From Burkholderiales bacterium (lineage in GTDB: Bacteria; Pseudomonadota; Gammaproteobacteria; Burkholderiales; Nitrosomonadaceae): a stretch of 64,000 nucleotides of DNA. Location of the stretch: contig JACKLR010000001.1 in NCBI GenBank assembly GCA_024235795.1, positions 186,001 through 250,000 of the forward strand, written 5' to 3'. The position numbers and the translations under genes are program-made. Shown in pieces: positions 46,535 through 55,610 of the stretch. Numbering within the stretch: position 1 is the stretch's first letter; the number at the start of each line of letters is the position of its first letter. The notes under the pieces are model-generated. The model worked only from the letters and a program-made list of their open reading frames with translations, was not told the DNA's origin and ran no database searches.

Positions 46535-47409
46535 CTGGTTTATTTGTGATCTGTCTTGGCGCTGCTGCACTCATTATCGCTGAGTGGTTTAAAGGCGACT
46601 CTATTGAGCATGATCACTACCAGGTGGTGTCAAAGGAATCGGTAACGGGTCTCGGGTTACAAGCATCAGTATATTACCGTGGCGTTAATATCGGCAAAGT
46701 AAACCGGATTTTTTTCAACCCCGAAAATATGCAACAGATTTTGATCGATATCGTTATCGACGGCAGCATCAAATTACCCAAGAATATCTATGCACAACTG
46801 GGTTATCAGGGCATAACCGGTTTGGCCTACGTCCAGCTTAGAAATGACAAGGAAATTTCCCCTGAAGTTCTGCCGGAGGATGCGCGTATACCCATGCGCC
46901 CGTCATTGCTGGATGAGGTAACCGGTTATGGCCAGAATATTCTTAACAACGTCAACGAACTGGTGATCAAAATGCATCAATTGCTCAACGACGATAACCA
47001 GGAACAAATAGGCAACATTTTAAAAAATATTGAGAGAACTACTCGTAATATTGAGGGTATCGCTGGCAATTTACAGCCCATACTCGAATCAATGACACAT
47101 CTGACAACTGAATCTGGCGTACTGGTTAAGCATCTTGATGAATTGCTCACTGGAATCAACCAATCGATGCGTAGTGTCAACCAACAAGGTGGAATTATTG
47201 ACAGTCTTGCAACCAGCGCACAAGAAATGGCAACAACCATTCCCGAATTACGTAAAGTCAGCAATGGCCTTGTCCGTAATTCACAAAATCTGGATCGTGT
47301 TTTACGACAACTGGAAGAAAATCCACAAATGCTGCTACTTGGACATCCCTCAGCACCGCCAGGACCCGGTGAAAACGGTTTTGTTGCACCTTCAGGAAAT
47401 ATCCGATGA
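46507..47409 (+). CDS. MCE-domain substrate-binding protein (MlaD-like)
   Basis: The 300-residue protein has one N-terminal membrane helix (residues about 5-25). A single MCE domain follows (SVTGLGLQASVYYRGVNIGKV, AQLGYQGITGLAYVQLRN). A long helical region comes next (residues about 140-270, with repeated IE/NL heptads), then a Pro/Gly tail. Such proteins form hexameric rings or tunnels that pass phospholipids across the periplasm. The tail is longer than in E. coli MlaD (183 residues), closer to PqiB/LetB-like or Pqi-type accessory forms. Confidence 0.9.
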   Translation: MENRAHALVAGLFVICLGAAALIIAEWFKGDSIEHDHYQVVSKESVTGLGLQASVYYRGVNIGKVNRIFFNPENMQQILIDIVIDGSIKLPKNIYAQLGYQGITGLAYVQLRNDKEISPEVLPEDARIPMRPSLLDEVTGYGQNILNNVNELVIKMHQLLNDDNQEQIGNILKNIERTTRNIEGIAGNLQPILESMTHLTTESGVLVKHLDELLTGINQSMRSVNQQGGIIDSLATSAQEMATTIPELRKVSNGLVRNSQNLDRVLRQLEENPQMLLLGHPSAPPGPGENGFVAPSGNIR

Positions 47410-48032
47410 AAAAATTACTTGTCGTTTTTGGCGTTGTTATAGTGCTGTTGTCTGGATGTACGATTTTTCCTAAACCGAATGCAACTGTTGCCACATACAA
47501 TTTCATTGCGGACACACCTGCGAAAACTAATCAATTGGGTCAATCGGCAATTAAGAACGGAAAAAAAATTCTGGTTACGCATACCACTGCCCCGCTCTGG
47601 CTGGATACACAAGCTATTTACTATCGTCTTGTCTATCACAATCCTTTTCAGTCATATGCTTATGCAAATAGCCGCTGGTCTTCGCCCCCTGCTTTTCTGT
47701 TAACGCAACAAATCAAACAAAAAATTGCGGCCGAAACCAATCACCTGATTATCAAGGACAGCAGTATGGCCGTCGTTGAAAATGAATTGCATATCGAACT
47801 TGAGGAGTTCTCGCATATATTCGATACGTTGACCGACAGCCGGGTTGTCATACGTTTTCAAGCCAGTCTTGTCAACAACTCACACCGGTTGATTGCCCAG
47901 AAAACCTTCAGCGCACAGCAGATGGCACAGTCGGCCAATGCCACAGGCGCCGTCAATGCGTTCTCCATTGCCAGCAATCAATTAATGGACGAATTAATCC
48001 ACTGGTTAAATATCGAATTGAGCAATCTATAG
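47406..48032 (+). CDS. ABC-type transport auxiliary lipoprotein (PqiC-like)
   Basis: The 208-residue lipoprotein (signal ending LLSGC near residue 18) has the ABC-transporter auxiliary domain: DTQAIYYRLVY, YANSRWSSPPAFLLTQQI and LHIELEEFSHIFDTLTDSRVVIRFQASL. Proteins of this kind dock MCE rings to the outer membrane. It overlaps the MCE gene by four bases and ends the four-gene operon. Confidence 0.85.
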   Translation: MKKLLVVFGVVIVLLSGCTIFPKPNATVATYNFIADTPAKTNQLGQSAIKNGKKILVTHTTAPLWLDTQAIYYRLVYHNPFQSYAYANSRWSSPPAFLLTQQIKQKIAAETNHLIIKDSSMAVVENELHIELEEFSHIFDTLTDSRVVIRFQASLVNNSHRLIAQKTFSAQQMAQSANATGAVNAFSIASNQLMDELIHWLNIELSNL

Positions 48033-48130
48033 ACTTTTTTACCGCGCATCAGGTTCAAAAATCAATCAGGACAAATCTTGCAATCTGTTATGGTAGTATC
48101 CCAAACTTGAAAACTTAAAGGAGGTTTTTT

Positions 48131-48307
48131 GTGTATTTGCTGGTGCGTTTTTTTTTCTTAACTGTCTTTTCTGGAATGGCTCTAGGCATATTGGTCGCAT
48201 GCGGGAATAAAGGACCCCTCTATCTACCCGAACAAGAAGCACCGCCAGTATCGATGACACCTACAACACCGCCTGCTGCTGCCACTATTAAAGATGAATC
48301 AGAATAA
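48131..48307 (+). CDS. lptM: Small lipoprotein LptM (YifL-like)
   Basis: A 58-residue lipoprotein. Its signal sequence (FFFLTVFSGMALGILVACG) leads into GNKGPLYLPE, the LptM signature after the acylated Cys, then a Pro/Thr-rich tail. LptM helps the LptD-LptE lipopolysaccharide translocon mature. The GTG start follows a strong AAAGGAGG site by six bases. The TAA overlaps the lysA ATG by one base, the usual lptM-lysA arrangement. Confidence 0.9.
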   Translation: MYLLVRFFFLTVFSGMALGILVACGNKGPLYLPEQEAPPVSMTPTTPPAAATIKDESE

Positions 48308-49563
48308 TGAGCGCTTTTCCTCAATTTGAATATCATCAAAATACACTGCATGCCGAATCAGTTCCGCTGGAATCAATCGCCAAAAAATTTGGAACGCCAT
48401 GCTATGTTTATTCACGTGCAGCTTTGACTGCCACCTTCCATGAATTTAAACAGGCCTTTGCCGATGATGATTACTTGATTTGCTATGCGGTAAAAGCGAA
48501 TTCAAACCTTGCCATTCTCAATGTACTAGCTGAGCTTGGCTGTGGTTTTGATATTGTTTCCGGCGGCGAATTGCATCGAGTCATTAAAGCGGGGGGTGAC
48601 CCACGGAAAACCGTTTTTTCAGGCGTCGGCAAGCTTGCGGATGAAATGCGCATGGCGTTGGCAGCAGATATCCTCTGCTTTAATGTCGAATCTGTTGCTG
48701 AGCTGCAACTGCTTAATCAGATTGCAGCAGCCATGAACAAAACCGCTCCCGTCAGTTTACGCATCAATCCAGACGTGGATAGCAAAACACATCCTTATAT
48801 CTCAACCGGTCTGAAAGAAAACAAGTTTGGCATCCCGTTTGCGGAAGCTGAACAGATTTATTTGTCAGCCGATCAGTTCCAGCATATTCAATTTACCGGT
48901 CTGGATTGCCATATTGGTTCACAATTGACGGAACTGAGTCCTTTCACCGAAGCTGGTAAAAAATTGGTTGATCTTTTACAACGACTGCAATCAAGCAATC
49001 TGCGAATCTCACACGTGGATCTCGGTGGTGGATTAGGCATACGTTATTCAAATGAAACGCCACCGTCGATCCATACCTATGTCAACGCATTGCGACAAAC
49101 AGTCGGGTCGATAAAGTGCCGTTTATTAATCGAACCCGGCCGCTCACTAATCGGGAATGCGGGCTTGCTGCTGACCCGCACTGTTTACATCAAACACACG
49201 CCGGATCGTCATTTCGCGATCGTCGATGCTGCTATGAATGATTTGTTGCGTCCGTCTCTTTACAACGCCTATCATGAAATTCTGCCTGTCAATAAGAAAA
49301 ATGGAAACCCGGAAAAATACCAGGTTGTTGGTCCGGTCTGCGAAACCGGTGATTTTCTTGGACACGACCGCAAACTTATTCTCGACACGAATGATCTGCT
49401 AGCAGTCATGTCATCAGGCGCATACGGCATGAGTATGAGCTCTAACTATAATACCCGCCCACGCGCTGCTGAAGTAATGGTTGATGGCAATACAATTCAT
49501 CTGATCAGGGCACGTGAAACTATTGACCAGCTGATTGCCCCGGAAACGATTTTACCTGCGTAA
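48307..49563 (+). CDS. lysA: Diaminopimelate decarboxylase
   Basis: PLP enzyme that makes lysine from meso-DAP. The 418-residue protein has the PLP Lys in ICYAVKANSNLAIL near residue 60, GCGFDIVSGGEL, HIGSQLTE, and the glycine loop VDLGGGLGIRY. VGPVCETGDFLG carries the active-site Cys from the partner subunit. The C-terminal barrel is intact. It is translationally coupled to lptM. Confidence 0.97.
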   Translation: MSAFPQFEYHQNTLHAESVPLESIAKKFGTPCYVYSRAALTATFHEFKQAFADDDYLICYAVKANSNLAILNVLAELGCGFDIVSGGELHRVIKAGGDPRKTVFSGVGKLADEMRMALAADILCFNVESVAELQLLNQIAAAMNKTAPVSLRINPDVDSKTHPYISTGLKENKFGIPFAEAEQIYLSADQFQHIQFTGLDCHIGSQLTELSPFTEAGKKLVDLLQRLQSSNLRISHVDLGGGLGIRYSNETPPSIHTYVNALRQTVGSIKCRLLIEPGRSLIGNAGLLLTRTVYIKHTPDRHFAIVDAAMNDLLRPSLYNAYHEILPVNKKNGNPEKYQVVGPVCETGDFLGHDRKLILDTNDLLAVMSSGAYGMSMSSNYNTRPRAAEVMVDGNTIHLIRARETIDQLIAPETILPA

Positions 49564-49655
49564 ATGTTAATCAGCATAATACATTTTCAACAGCGAGCAA
49601 ATCTGCTCAGGTATTGTGGGCTGAGTTTGTAGTATTGTAGTAATATGCAAACTTC

Positions 49656-50732
49656 ATGTTCATAAAACCAATAATGATCAGTCAACCGCAGAGCTTAAAT
49701 GACGCACAATATCAGAACGATATCTTAAAAGGTGTCTCTCGCACATTTGCCCTGACAATTCCACAGCTTCCCGAAGCGCTCAGAAAAGTTATCGGTAATG
49801 CATATCTATTATGTCGGATTACCGACACCATAGAAGATGACAATGCGCTGACTTCAGAACAGACACGCCACCTTTCTGATATGTTTTCCGAAGTGGTTAG
49901 TGGCAAAATTGCAGCAGAGAAATTTGTCGATGCGCTTTATCCATTGCTTTCAGACCACACAATTCCGGCTGAACATGACTTAATCAAAAATACGCCGGCC
50001 GTCATTCGCGTCACTCACAGTTTTAATCCTACACAACGCAAAGCGCTGGAGCGCTGCGTGCGGATAATGAGCCGTGGCATGGCGGACTTTCAGGATACCG
50101 AAACACTCGATGGTCTTCCAGATCTTCCCGCGATGAACCTGTACTGCTATTACGTTGCCGGCGTTGTCGGTGAAATGTTGACCGAGCTGTTTTGTGATTA
50201 TTCGCCTGAGATCAACCGGAACAAGTCTGAATTGATGAAATTGTCTGTTTCATTTGGTCAGGGTCTACAAATGACCAATATTCTTAAAGACATCTGGGAT
50301 GATCGCCAGCGGGGCGCATGCTGGTTACCACAGGATATCTTTATTAAAAAAGGGGTTGTTCTGCGTGAATTAAACCCTGATCATCCGGATGCACGCTTCC
50401 AGGAAGGCCTGGCAGATCTAATAGCTGTGGCAAAAAAACATTTACAAAACGCATTGACCTATACTTGCATGATTCCAACTCGTGAAAAGGGCATACGCAG
50501 ATTCTGCTTATGGGCGTTAGGAATGGCGGTTCTGACCTTAAACAAAATTCATCGTCATCGTGATTTCAATGATGGAAATCAAGTCAAAATTACTCGGCGC
50601 ACTGTAAAGGCAACAATCTCGATTACCAGTTTTTTTGCCAGCAACAACTGGATGTTGGCTCAACTGTTCAAAATGGCTGCACGCAATCTGCCGGAAACCG
50701 ATATATCCGATGATTTGTTTTTTAAAAAATAA
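49656..50732 (+). CDS. Squalene synthase
   Basis: Farnesyl-diphosphate farnesyltransferase of 358 residues, head-to-head condensing two FPP molecules toward hopanoids. The first Asp-rich motif is in LLCRITDTIEDD near residue 55, preceded by SRTFALTIPQLPEALR. The second lies in QMTNILKDIWDD near residue 210, and MNLYCYYVAGVVGEMLTELF marks the YxxxV region. This form resembles the single-gene squalene synthase rather than the HpnCDE route. A hydrophobic C-terminal anchor is weak. It is next to hpnA, supporting a hopanoid role. Confidence 0.88.
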   Translation: MFIKPIMISQPQSLNDAQYQNDILKGVSRTFALTIPQLPEALRKVIGNAYLLCRITDTIEDDNALTSEQTRHLSDMFSEVVSGKIAAEKFVDALYPLLSDHTIPAEHDLIKNTPAVIRVTHSFNPTQRKALERCVRIMSRGMADFQDTETLDGLPDLPAMNLYCYYVAGVVGEMLTELFCDYSPEINRNKSELMKLSVSFGQGLQMTNILKDIWDDRQRGACWLPQDIFIKKGVVLRELNPDHPDARFQEGLADLIAVAKKHLQNALTYTCMIPTREKGIRRFCLWALGMAVLTLNKIHRHRDFNDGNQVKITRRTVKATISITSFFASNNWMLAQLFKMAARNLPETDISDDLFFKK

Positions 50733-50788
50733 GCCCGAGACAGAATACGGAAAACTAGTCAGTTATAATAAGCTTAAGAGAATTTTAA

Positions 50789-51772
50789 ATGAAATCACTG
50801 GTTACAGGCGCGACAGGCTTTCTTGGTTCGGCGGTCATGCACTGTTTACTGAAAGCAGGACACGATGTTCGCCTGCTGGTCAGGCCAAACAGCGATCGGC
50901 GTAATGTCGAGAACCTCCCTGTTGAAATCGTCGAAGGAGATTTACGTAATCATCAGTCACTGGAACATGCGGTAAAAGGATGTGATTATCTCTATCATGT
51001 CGCCGCCGATTACCGGTTGTGGGTCCCTGATCCCCAAACCATGTTCGATATCAATGTCCATGGCACAAAAGCATTAATCATCGCGGCAGCGAATGCGGGA
51101 TTAAAGCGTATCGTCTATACCAGCAGCGTCGCAGCCCTGGGACTGACTCCTGACGGAACACCCGCCAATGAAGAAACGCCAGCCAGCTTGGCAAAGATCA
51201 ATGGTCATTACAAGCGCTCGAAGTATATTGCCGAACAAACAGTCCTTGATTTGACTGATCAACACCGGTTACCGCTCGTTATCGTTAATCCTTCTGCGCC
51301 TATCGGACCGCGTGATATCCGCCCTACACCGACCGGACGTATTGTGCTCGATGTCATGCACGATAGAATGCCTGCTTATGTCAATACCGGATTGAACATT
51401 GCGCATGTCGATGATATTGCCTATGGCCATTTACTGGCATGCGAACTCGGAAAAACCGGTGATCGGTATATCCTGGGCGGAGACAACATGACCTTACTCG
51501 AAATTCTCGAAACACTCGACGATATCCTCGGCCAACGCAAAAAACGCATCAGTCTTCCCATCAACGTAATGCTGCCGATCGCATGGAGTATGGAAAAAAT
51601 TGCGGCCGTAACGCATAAAGAACCCCGGGCAACACTGGACAGCATTCGTATGGCAAAAAAACTCATGTACTTTACCAGCGACAAGGCCGTTAACCAGCTT
51701 GGCTATCAATTCCGCCCGGCCAAACTAGCCCTTGAAGATGCCGTACATTGGTATCAGAAAAACGGTTACTGA
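50789..51772 (+). CDS. hpnA: Hopanoid-associated sugar epimerase HpnA
   Basis: The 327-residue NAD-dependent short-chain dehydrogenase-like enzyme of the extended SDR type has the Rossmann motif VTGATGFLGSAV, CDYLYHVAADYRLW, and YTSSVAALG. The catalytic YKRSKYIAEQ (Tyr-x3-Lys) lies near residue 145, with VNPSAPIGPRD after it. It is thought to modify or supply the sugar part of hopanoid side chains. It follows squalene synthase by 56 bases on the same strand. Confidence 0.9.
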   Translation: MKSLVTGATGFLGSAVMHCLLKAGHDVRLLVRPNSDRRNVENLPVEIVEGDLRNHQSLEHAVKGCDYLYHVAADYRLWVPDPQTMFDINVHGTKALIIAAANAGLKRIVYTSSVAALGLTPDGTPANEETPASLAKINGHYKRSKYIAEQTVLDLTDQHRLPLVIVNPSAPIGPRDIRPTPTGRIVLDVMHDRMPAYVNTGLNIAHVDDIAYGHLLACELGKTGDRYILGGDNMTLLEILETLDDILGQRKKRISLPINVMLPIAWSMEKIAAVTHKEPRATLDSIRMAKKLMYFTSDKAVNQLGYQFRPAKLALEDAVHWYQKNGY

Positions 51773-52054
51773 AACCCAACGGCTGTCGCTTAATCACTGT
51801 TTTATCTGTCACCGTTGTCCAGTACCCGGATTGTATTACCGGTAGTAACATCACTATTCACTTCTATTGATTGGAATCTGACATAACACTCTTGCTTCAA
51901 GCCCGGTAAAAACACCAAAATGCGCAATATATCCGATGCTTAATAGATACCACAGCACTCGACGTTAACCATAGAGAACGTTTTGCTAAATATTCTCCAG
52001 GTGTAATGTTATTCAGGTGTGTTGAAATAATTACTGGAATTGTAATAAAAACAC

Positions 52055-53140
52055 TTATTTCTCTGCACCCATTTCCAGCCCACGCTGCCTTGACTGATCA
52101 AGCGCTTGCTGTGACGGTTCCGGTTCCAGCCAGCCTTGAAGATTGGATTTAGCGATATCGGTCAGTGCGGCAATCCAGTCGTCACGTTCGTTCAGGCACG
52201 GGATATAGTGATATTCCTTGCCACCGGCTTCGGTAAAAATTTTCTTGCCTTCAATGGCGATTTCTTCGAGCGTTTCCAGACAGTCTGAAACAAATCCGGG
52301 ACAAACGATGTCAACGCGATTGGTTTGTGCCTTGCCGAGTTGTTCCAGGGTTTCAGCGGTGTACGGTTGCAGCCATTGCGCGCGGCCAAAACGGGATTGA
52401 AAACAAACCTGATACTGATCCGCGCTCAAATTCAGTGCTTCAGCCAGCAACCGCCCTGTTTTCTGGCAAAAACAATGATAGGGATCGCCTTTGTCAAGGT
52501 TTCTGCGCGGCACACCATGAAAACTGATAATCAACTTATCGGGACGACCGTGTTCGCTCCAGTAGTCACGCACATTCTGTGCCAAAGCGGCGATATAGCC
52601 GGGATGGTCATGATATTGCTTGACGGTTCGGATGGCCGGCATATTGCGCATATGTTTGAGCGCATCGAATACGGCGTCCATCGCAGCTGCGGTGCTACTC
52701 GCAGCATATTGCGGAAACAGTGGAATGACCAGTATACGGTCGCACCCTGCACTTCTCATTTTATTAAGCACGCTGGCTACAGAAGGATTGCCGATGTTCA
52801 TCGCATATTCAACCATCGGCGCGGGATTCGTGTCGGCCTGTAACGCTTGTGCCAGCAGTTGTGTTTGGCGTTCAGTATGCACCTTCAATGGTGAGCCTTC
52901 CTGCGACCAGATCAGTGCATATTTTTCAGCAGATTGTTTCGGCCTGAAAGGCAAAATCACGCCATACAGTATCGGCCACCAGATCAACCGTGGTATTTCG
53001 ATAACACGCCGATTACTCAGAAACTCCCTGAGATACGGGCGCAACGCTTCTTTCGTTGGTGCATCGGGCGTTCCCAGATTAATCAGTAGCACGCCTGTTT
53101 TTCCTGGTGTGCCATGTTGGTAGTCAGATTCAGCGATCAT
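52055..53140 (-). CDS. hemH: Ferrochelatase
   Basis: Inserts Fe(II) into protoporphyrin IX, the last step of haem synthesis. The 361-residue protein has GVLLINLGTPDAPT at the start, IPLFPQYAASSTAAAMD, the catalytic His in LIISFHGVPRRNLDKGDPY, FQSRFGRAQWLQPYT, and the acidic GFVSDCLETLEEIAIEG. Haem demand is high in ammonia oxidisers. The MITE-like element separates it from hrcA. Confidence 0.96.
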   Translation of the reverse strand: MIAESDYQHGTPGKTGVLLINLGTPDAPTKEALRPYLREFLSNRRVIEIPRLIWWPILYGVILPFRPKQSAEKYALIWSQEGSPLKVHTERQTQLLAQALQADTNPAPMVEYAMNIGNPSVASVLNKMRSAGCDRILVIPLFPQYAASSTAAAMDAVFDALKHMRNMPAIRTVKQYHDHPGYIAALAQNVRDYWSEHGRPDKLIISFHGVPRRNLDKGDPYHCFCQKTGRLLAEALNLSADQYQVCFQSRFGRAQWLQPYTAETLEQLGKAQTNRVDIVCPGFVSDCLETLEEIAIEGKKIFTEAGGKEYHYIPCLNERDDWIAALTDIAKSNLQGWLEPEPSQQALDQSRQRGLEMGAEK

Positions 53141-53187
53141 GAATTTTAACCTTATTGTTGTTAGGTGTTATTTTCAGTTTTATTGTG

Positions 53188-53328
53188 GGGCACCTCTAAA
53201 AATCCATCCTTCGTTACAATACTTCGTTGTTTACAAAAAATGTTTCCTTACATATCAATCATATGCTGCGTCAAAATTTTTTGTTCTCGCCTCGTCTTGT
53301 TTAGAATTATGAATTTTTAGAGACACCC
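53188..53328. mobile_element. MITE-like element with terminal inverted repeats and TGTG target duplication
   Basis: A 141-base non-coding element. Its ends form imperfect inverted repeats, GGGCACCTCTAAAAATCC at the left against the complement of GAATTTTTAGAGACACCC at the right; 16 of 21 positions match over 53187-53207 and 53309-53329. TGTG occurs at both flanks (53184-53187 and 53329-53332). No transposase frame is inside. It sits between hemH and hrcA, which in related genomes are neighbours. Confidence 0.7.
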
Positions 53329-53358
53329 TGTGGTGAATTTTTTTTCTAAACGACTATA

Positions 53359-54378
53359 TTATTGCTGCGACAAACTGTTTGACAACAGCTTCGCGGTAAC
53401 ATCGACAATCGGAATAACGCGTTCATACGCCATGCGTCTCGGGCCAATCACGCCTACTGTACCCACAACCGCACCTTCCATCTCATACGGCGCAGTAATA
53501 ACGCTGAAATCGTCAAAGGCGGCAAAATCGGATTCACCGCCAATAAAAATCTTGACACCTTCCGCATGGCGGCTGAGTTCGAGTAACTGAAGTAACTTTG
53601 TCTTGCGTTCAAACAGTTCAAACAGTTTTTTGAGGCTGGCCAGGTTTTCTGAAGCATCGAGCATATCCAGAAGCTTGCGTTCCCCGGCGAGCACGACCAT
53701 CTCACTGCTTTCGTTCACGGCATCGCCCCCCGCTTCAATCGCTGCATTCATCAGGCTGGTCATATCTTCTCTGAGCTGCTTAAGTTCAGTCTGAATACGG
53801 CTGCGGATTTCATCGAGCGTACAACCGGCATAATGTTGGTTGATAAAATTGCCGGCTTCAATCAAATCGGATTGGCTATAAGGCTTGTCTGTAAAAATAA
53901 TGCGATTTTGCACATCGCCTTCGGGTGTGACAATAATCAATAAAATTCTTTTCTCCGTCAACGCCATAAATTCAATATATCGGAATACCGCACCCGTGCG
54001 CTTGGGTGTCACCACAACACCGGCAAAACGCGTCAATTCGGAAAGCAACTGTGAAGCTGCATTAACCAGGCGCGAAGGGTTATCCGGATGCAACTGGTTT
54101 TCAAGATGATGAAGTTCTTCTTCTTTGATTGAATTGATGACCAACAACTCGTCGACAAAAAGCCGGTAGCCTTTCGTCGTAGGTACTCTACCCGCAGAAG
54201 TGTGTGGACTCATGACCAAGCCCATCTCTTCAAGGTCAGCCATGACATTGCGAATTGTGGCCGGACTCAATTCCAGACCGGAGAACCTGGACAGCGAGCG
54301 CGAACCTACCGGTTGTCCTTCATGTATATACCGCTCAACCAATGTTTTTAATAATATCTGAGCTCTTTCATTAAGCAT
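53359..54378 (-). CDS. hrcA: Heat-inducible transcription repressor HrcA
   Basis: The 339-residue repressor of groE/dnaK-type heat-shock operons acts through CIRCE operators. The N-terminal winged helix reads LLKTLVERYIHEGQPVGSRSL and SPATIRNVMADLEEMGLVMSPHTSAGRVPTTKGYRLFVD. The GAF-like C-terminal part ends VGVIGPRRMAYERVIPIVDVTAKLLS, the standard ending. It is divergent from nadK. I see no canonical CIRCE element in front of it. Confidence 0.96.
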   Translation of the reverse strand: MLNERAQILLKTLVERYIHEGQPVGSRSLSRFSGLELSPATIRNVMADLEEMGLVMSPHTSAGRVPTTKGYRLFVDELLVINSIKEEELHHLENQLHPDNPSRLVNAASQLLSELTRFAGVVVTPKRTGAVFRYIEFMALTEKRILLIIVTPEGDVQNRIIFTDKPYSQSDLIEAGNFINQHYAGCTLDEIRSRIQTELKQLREDMTSLMNAAIEAGGDAVNESSEMVVLAGERKLLDMLDASENLASLKKLFELFERKTKLLQLLELSRHAEGVKIFIGGESDFAAFDDFSVITAPYEMEGAVVGTVGVIGPRRMAYERVIPIVDVTAKLLSNSLSQQ

Positions 54379-54722
54379 ATGCTGATTTTACAACAATCTT
54401 TATCATTGAACGCTGCCTTGAATACTTCAAAGTACAGCGCACTTGCCTTATTTCTTTCATTAAGTGCTAAACTGCATATAAATATATGTATGTAACGTCT
54501 TTTTTCTACCCTTATTTCAAAAAAACTGACAATCATACATAGCTAATTTTTATGCACGGAATTTGTTTGAGATATACCGGTATTTTACAGTTGTTTTAAG
54601 TAATAACGTTATGCTAATTTTTACCTGTTGCACTAAAAAACCAAGCTAATGTAAAACGTTCTAACTAAATATATATCGAATTACCCTCATGGCATTGTTA
54701 ATTATTGACATAAGATCCAGGA
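54379..54722. other. Divergent hrcA-nadK promoter region
   Basis: 344 AT-rich bases. It must hold promoters for both genes. A single AAGTGCTAA half-site at about 54462 resembles one arm of a CIRCE operator, but no partner arm lies at the required spacing. Nothing else stands out. Confidence 0.5.
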
Positions 54723-55595
54723 ATGAGTTTTCCTTTTAAAACGATTGCGCTGATTGGCAAGCATAAAAATCCGGAGATCGCGTCATCGATACTGGATCTT
54801 GCTGAATATCTGTCAAAGCTTCAGTTTGAAGTATTTGTTGACCATTTAACCGCCTCCTATTTGCCGACAGAAGTATATAAGGCCCTGACACTTGAAGAGA
54901 TTGGTCGGCAAGCCGATCTGGCAGTTGTCATGGGCGGTGATGGAACAATGCTCAATATCGCACGCATGCTGGCATCGTACGATGTACCCCTGATCGGCAT
55001 CAATCAGGGAAGATTGGGTTTCTTGACAGATTTGTCGACCGATACCATGTTCGAAACGCTCAATGAAATGCTCCAGGGGCAATATACCACTGAACGGCGC
55101 ATGTTGCTGTATGCAGAAGTAGTGCGCAATGACAATAGCATTTTCAGTGCATTGGCATTTAATGATGTAGTGTTGTACCGGGGCATGAGCAGCGGCATGG
55201 TCGAATTTCAGATCAGTATCAATAACGAATATGTCAATACGCTACGTTCCGATGGCCTTATCGTGTCCACACCGACGGGCTCTACAGCCTATGCGCTGTC
55301 ATCGGGCGGCCCTATCCTGCACCCGAGCCTGGATCTCATTGCACTGGTACCGGTATGTCCGCATACGCTAAGTAACCGGCCGATTGTTGTCGGCCCCGAT
55401 GCCAATGTAGAAGTCCATATGCTCAGTTCCCTGGATGCGCGCGTCCATTGCGACAGCCATTCCAACTATGACCTCGAGCAATCCGATCGCATCATCATTC
55501 GGCGTTTTCCCAAAACAGTGCGGCTGTTGCATTCTGTTAATCATAGTTATTACCGCATGTTGCGCGAAAAACTGGGCTGGAGTGAATTGCACTAA
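54723..55595 (+). CDS. nadK: NAD kinase
   Basis: Phosphorylates NAD to NADP. The 290-residue protein has the GGDGT motif in LAVVMGGDGTMLNIAR, GINQGRLGFLTDL, FNDVVLYRG with the conserved Asn-Asp, and STPTGSTAYALSSGGPILHPSL, all diagnostic. Length is normal. It is followed by recN after 15 bases, the common nadK-recN pair. Confidence 0.98.
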   Translation: MSFPFKTIALIGKHKNPEIASSILDLAEYLSKLQFEVFVDHLTASYLPTEVYKALTLEEIGRQADLAVVMGGDGTMLNIARMLASYDVPLIGINQGRLGFLTDLSTDTMFETLNEMLQGQYTTERRMLLYAEVVRNDNSIFSALAFNDVVLYRGMSSGMVEFQISINNEYVNTLRSDGLIVSTPTGSTAYALSSGGPILHPSLDLIALVPVCPHTLSNRPIVVGPDANVEVHMLSSLDARVHCDSHSNYDLEQSDRIIIRRFPKTVRLLHSVNHSYYRMLREKLGWSELH

Positions 55596-55610
55596 CCAGA
55601 ATTCACGACC

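Noticed and set aside
54435..54470. CIRCE operator for hrcA
   Set aside because: Only one arm (AAGTGCTAA) is seen; the best opposite arm is 17 bases away instead of nine and poorly matched.
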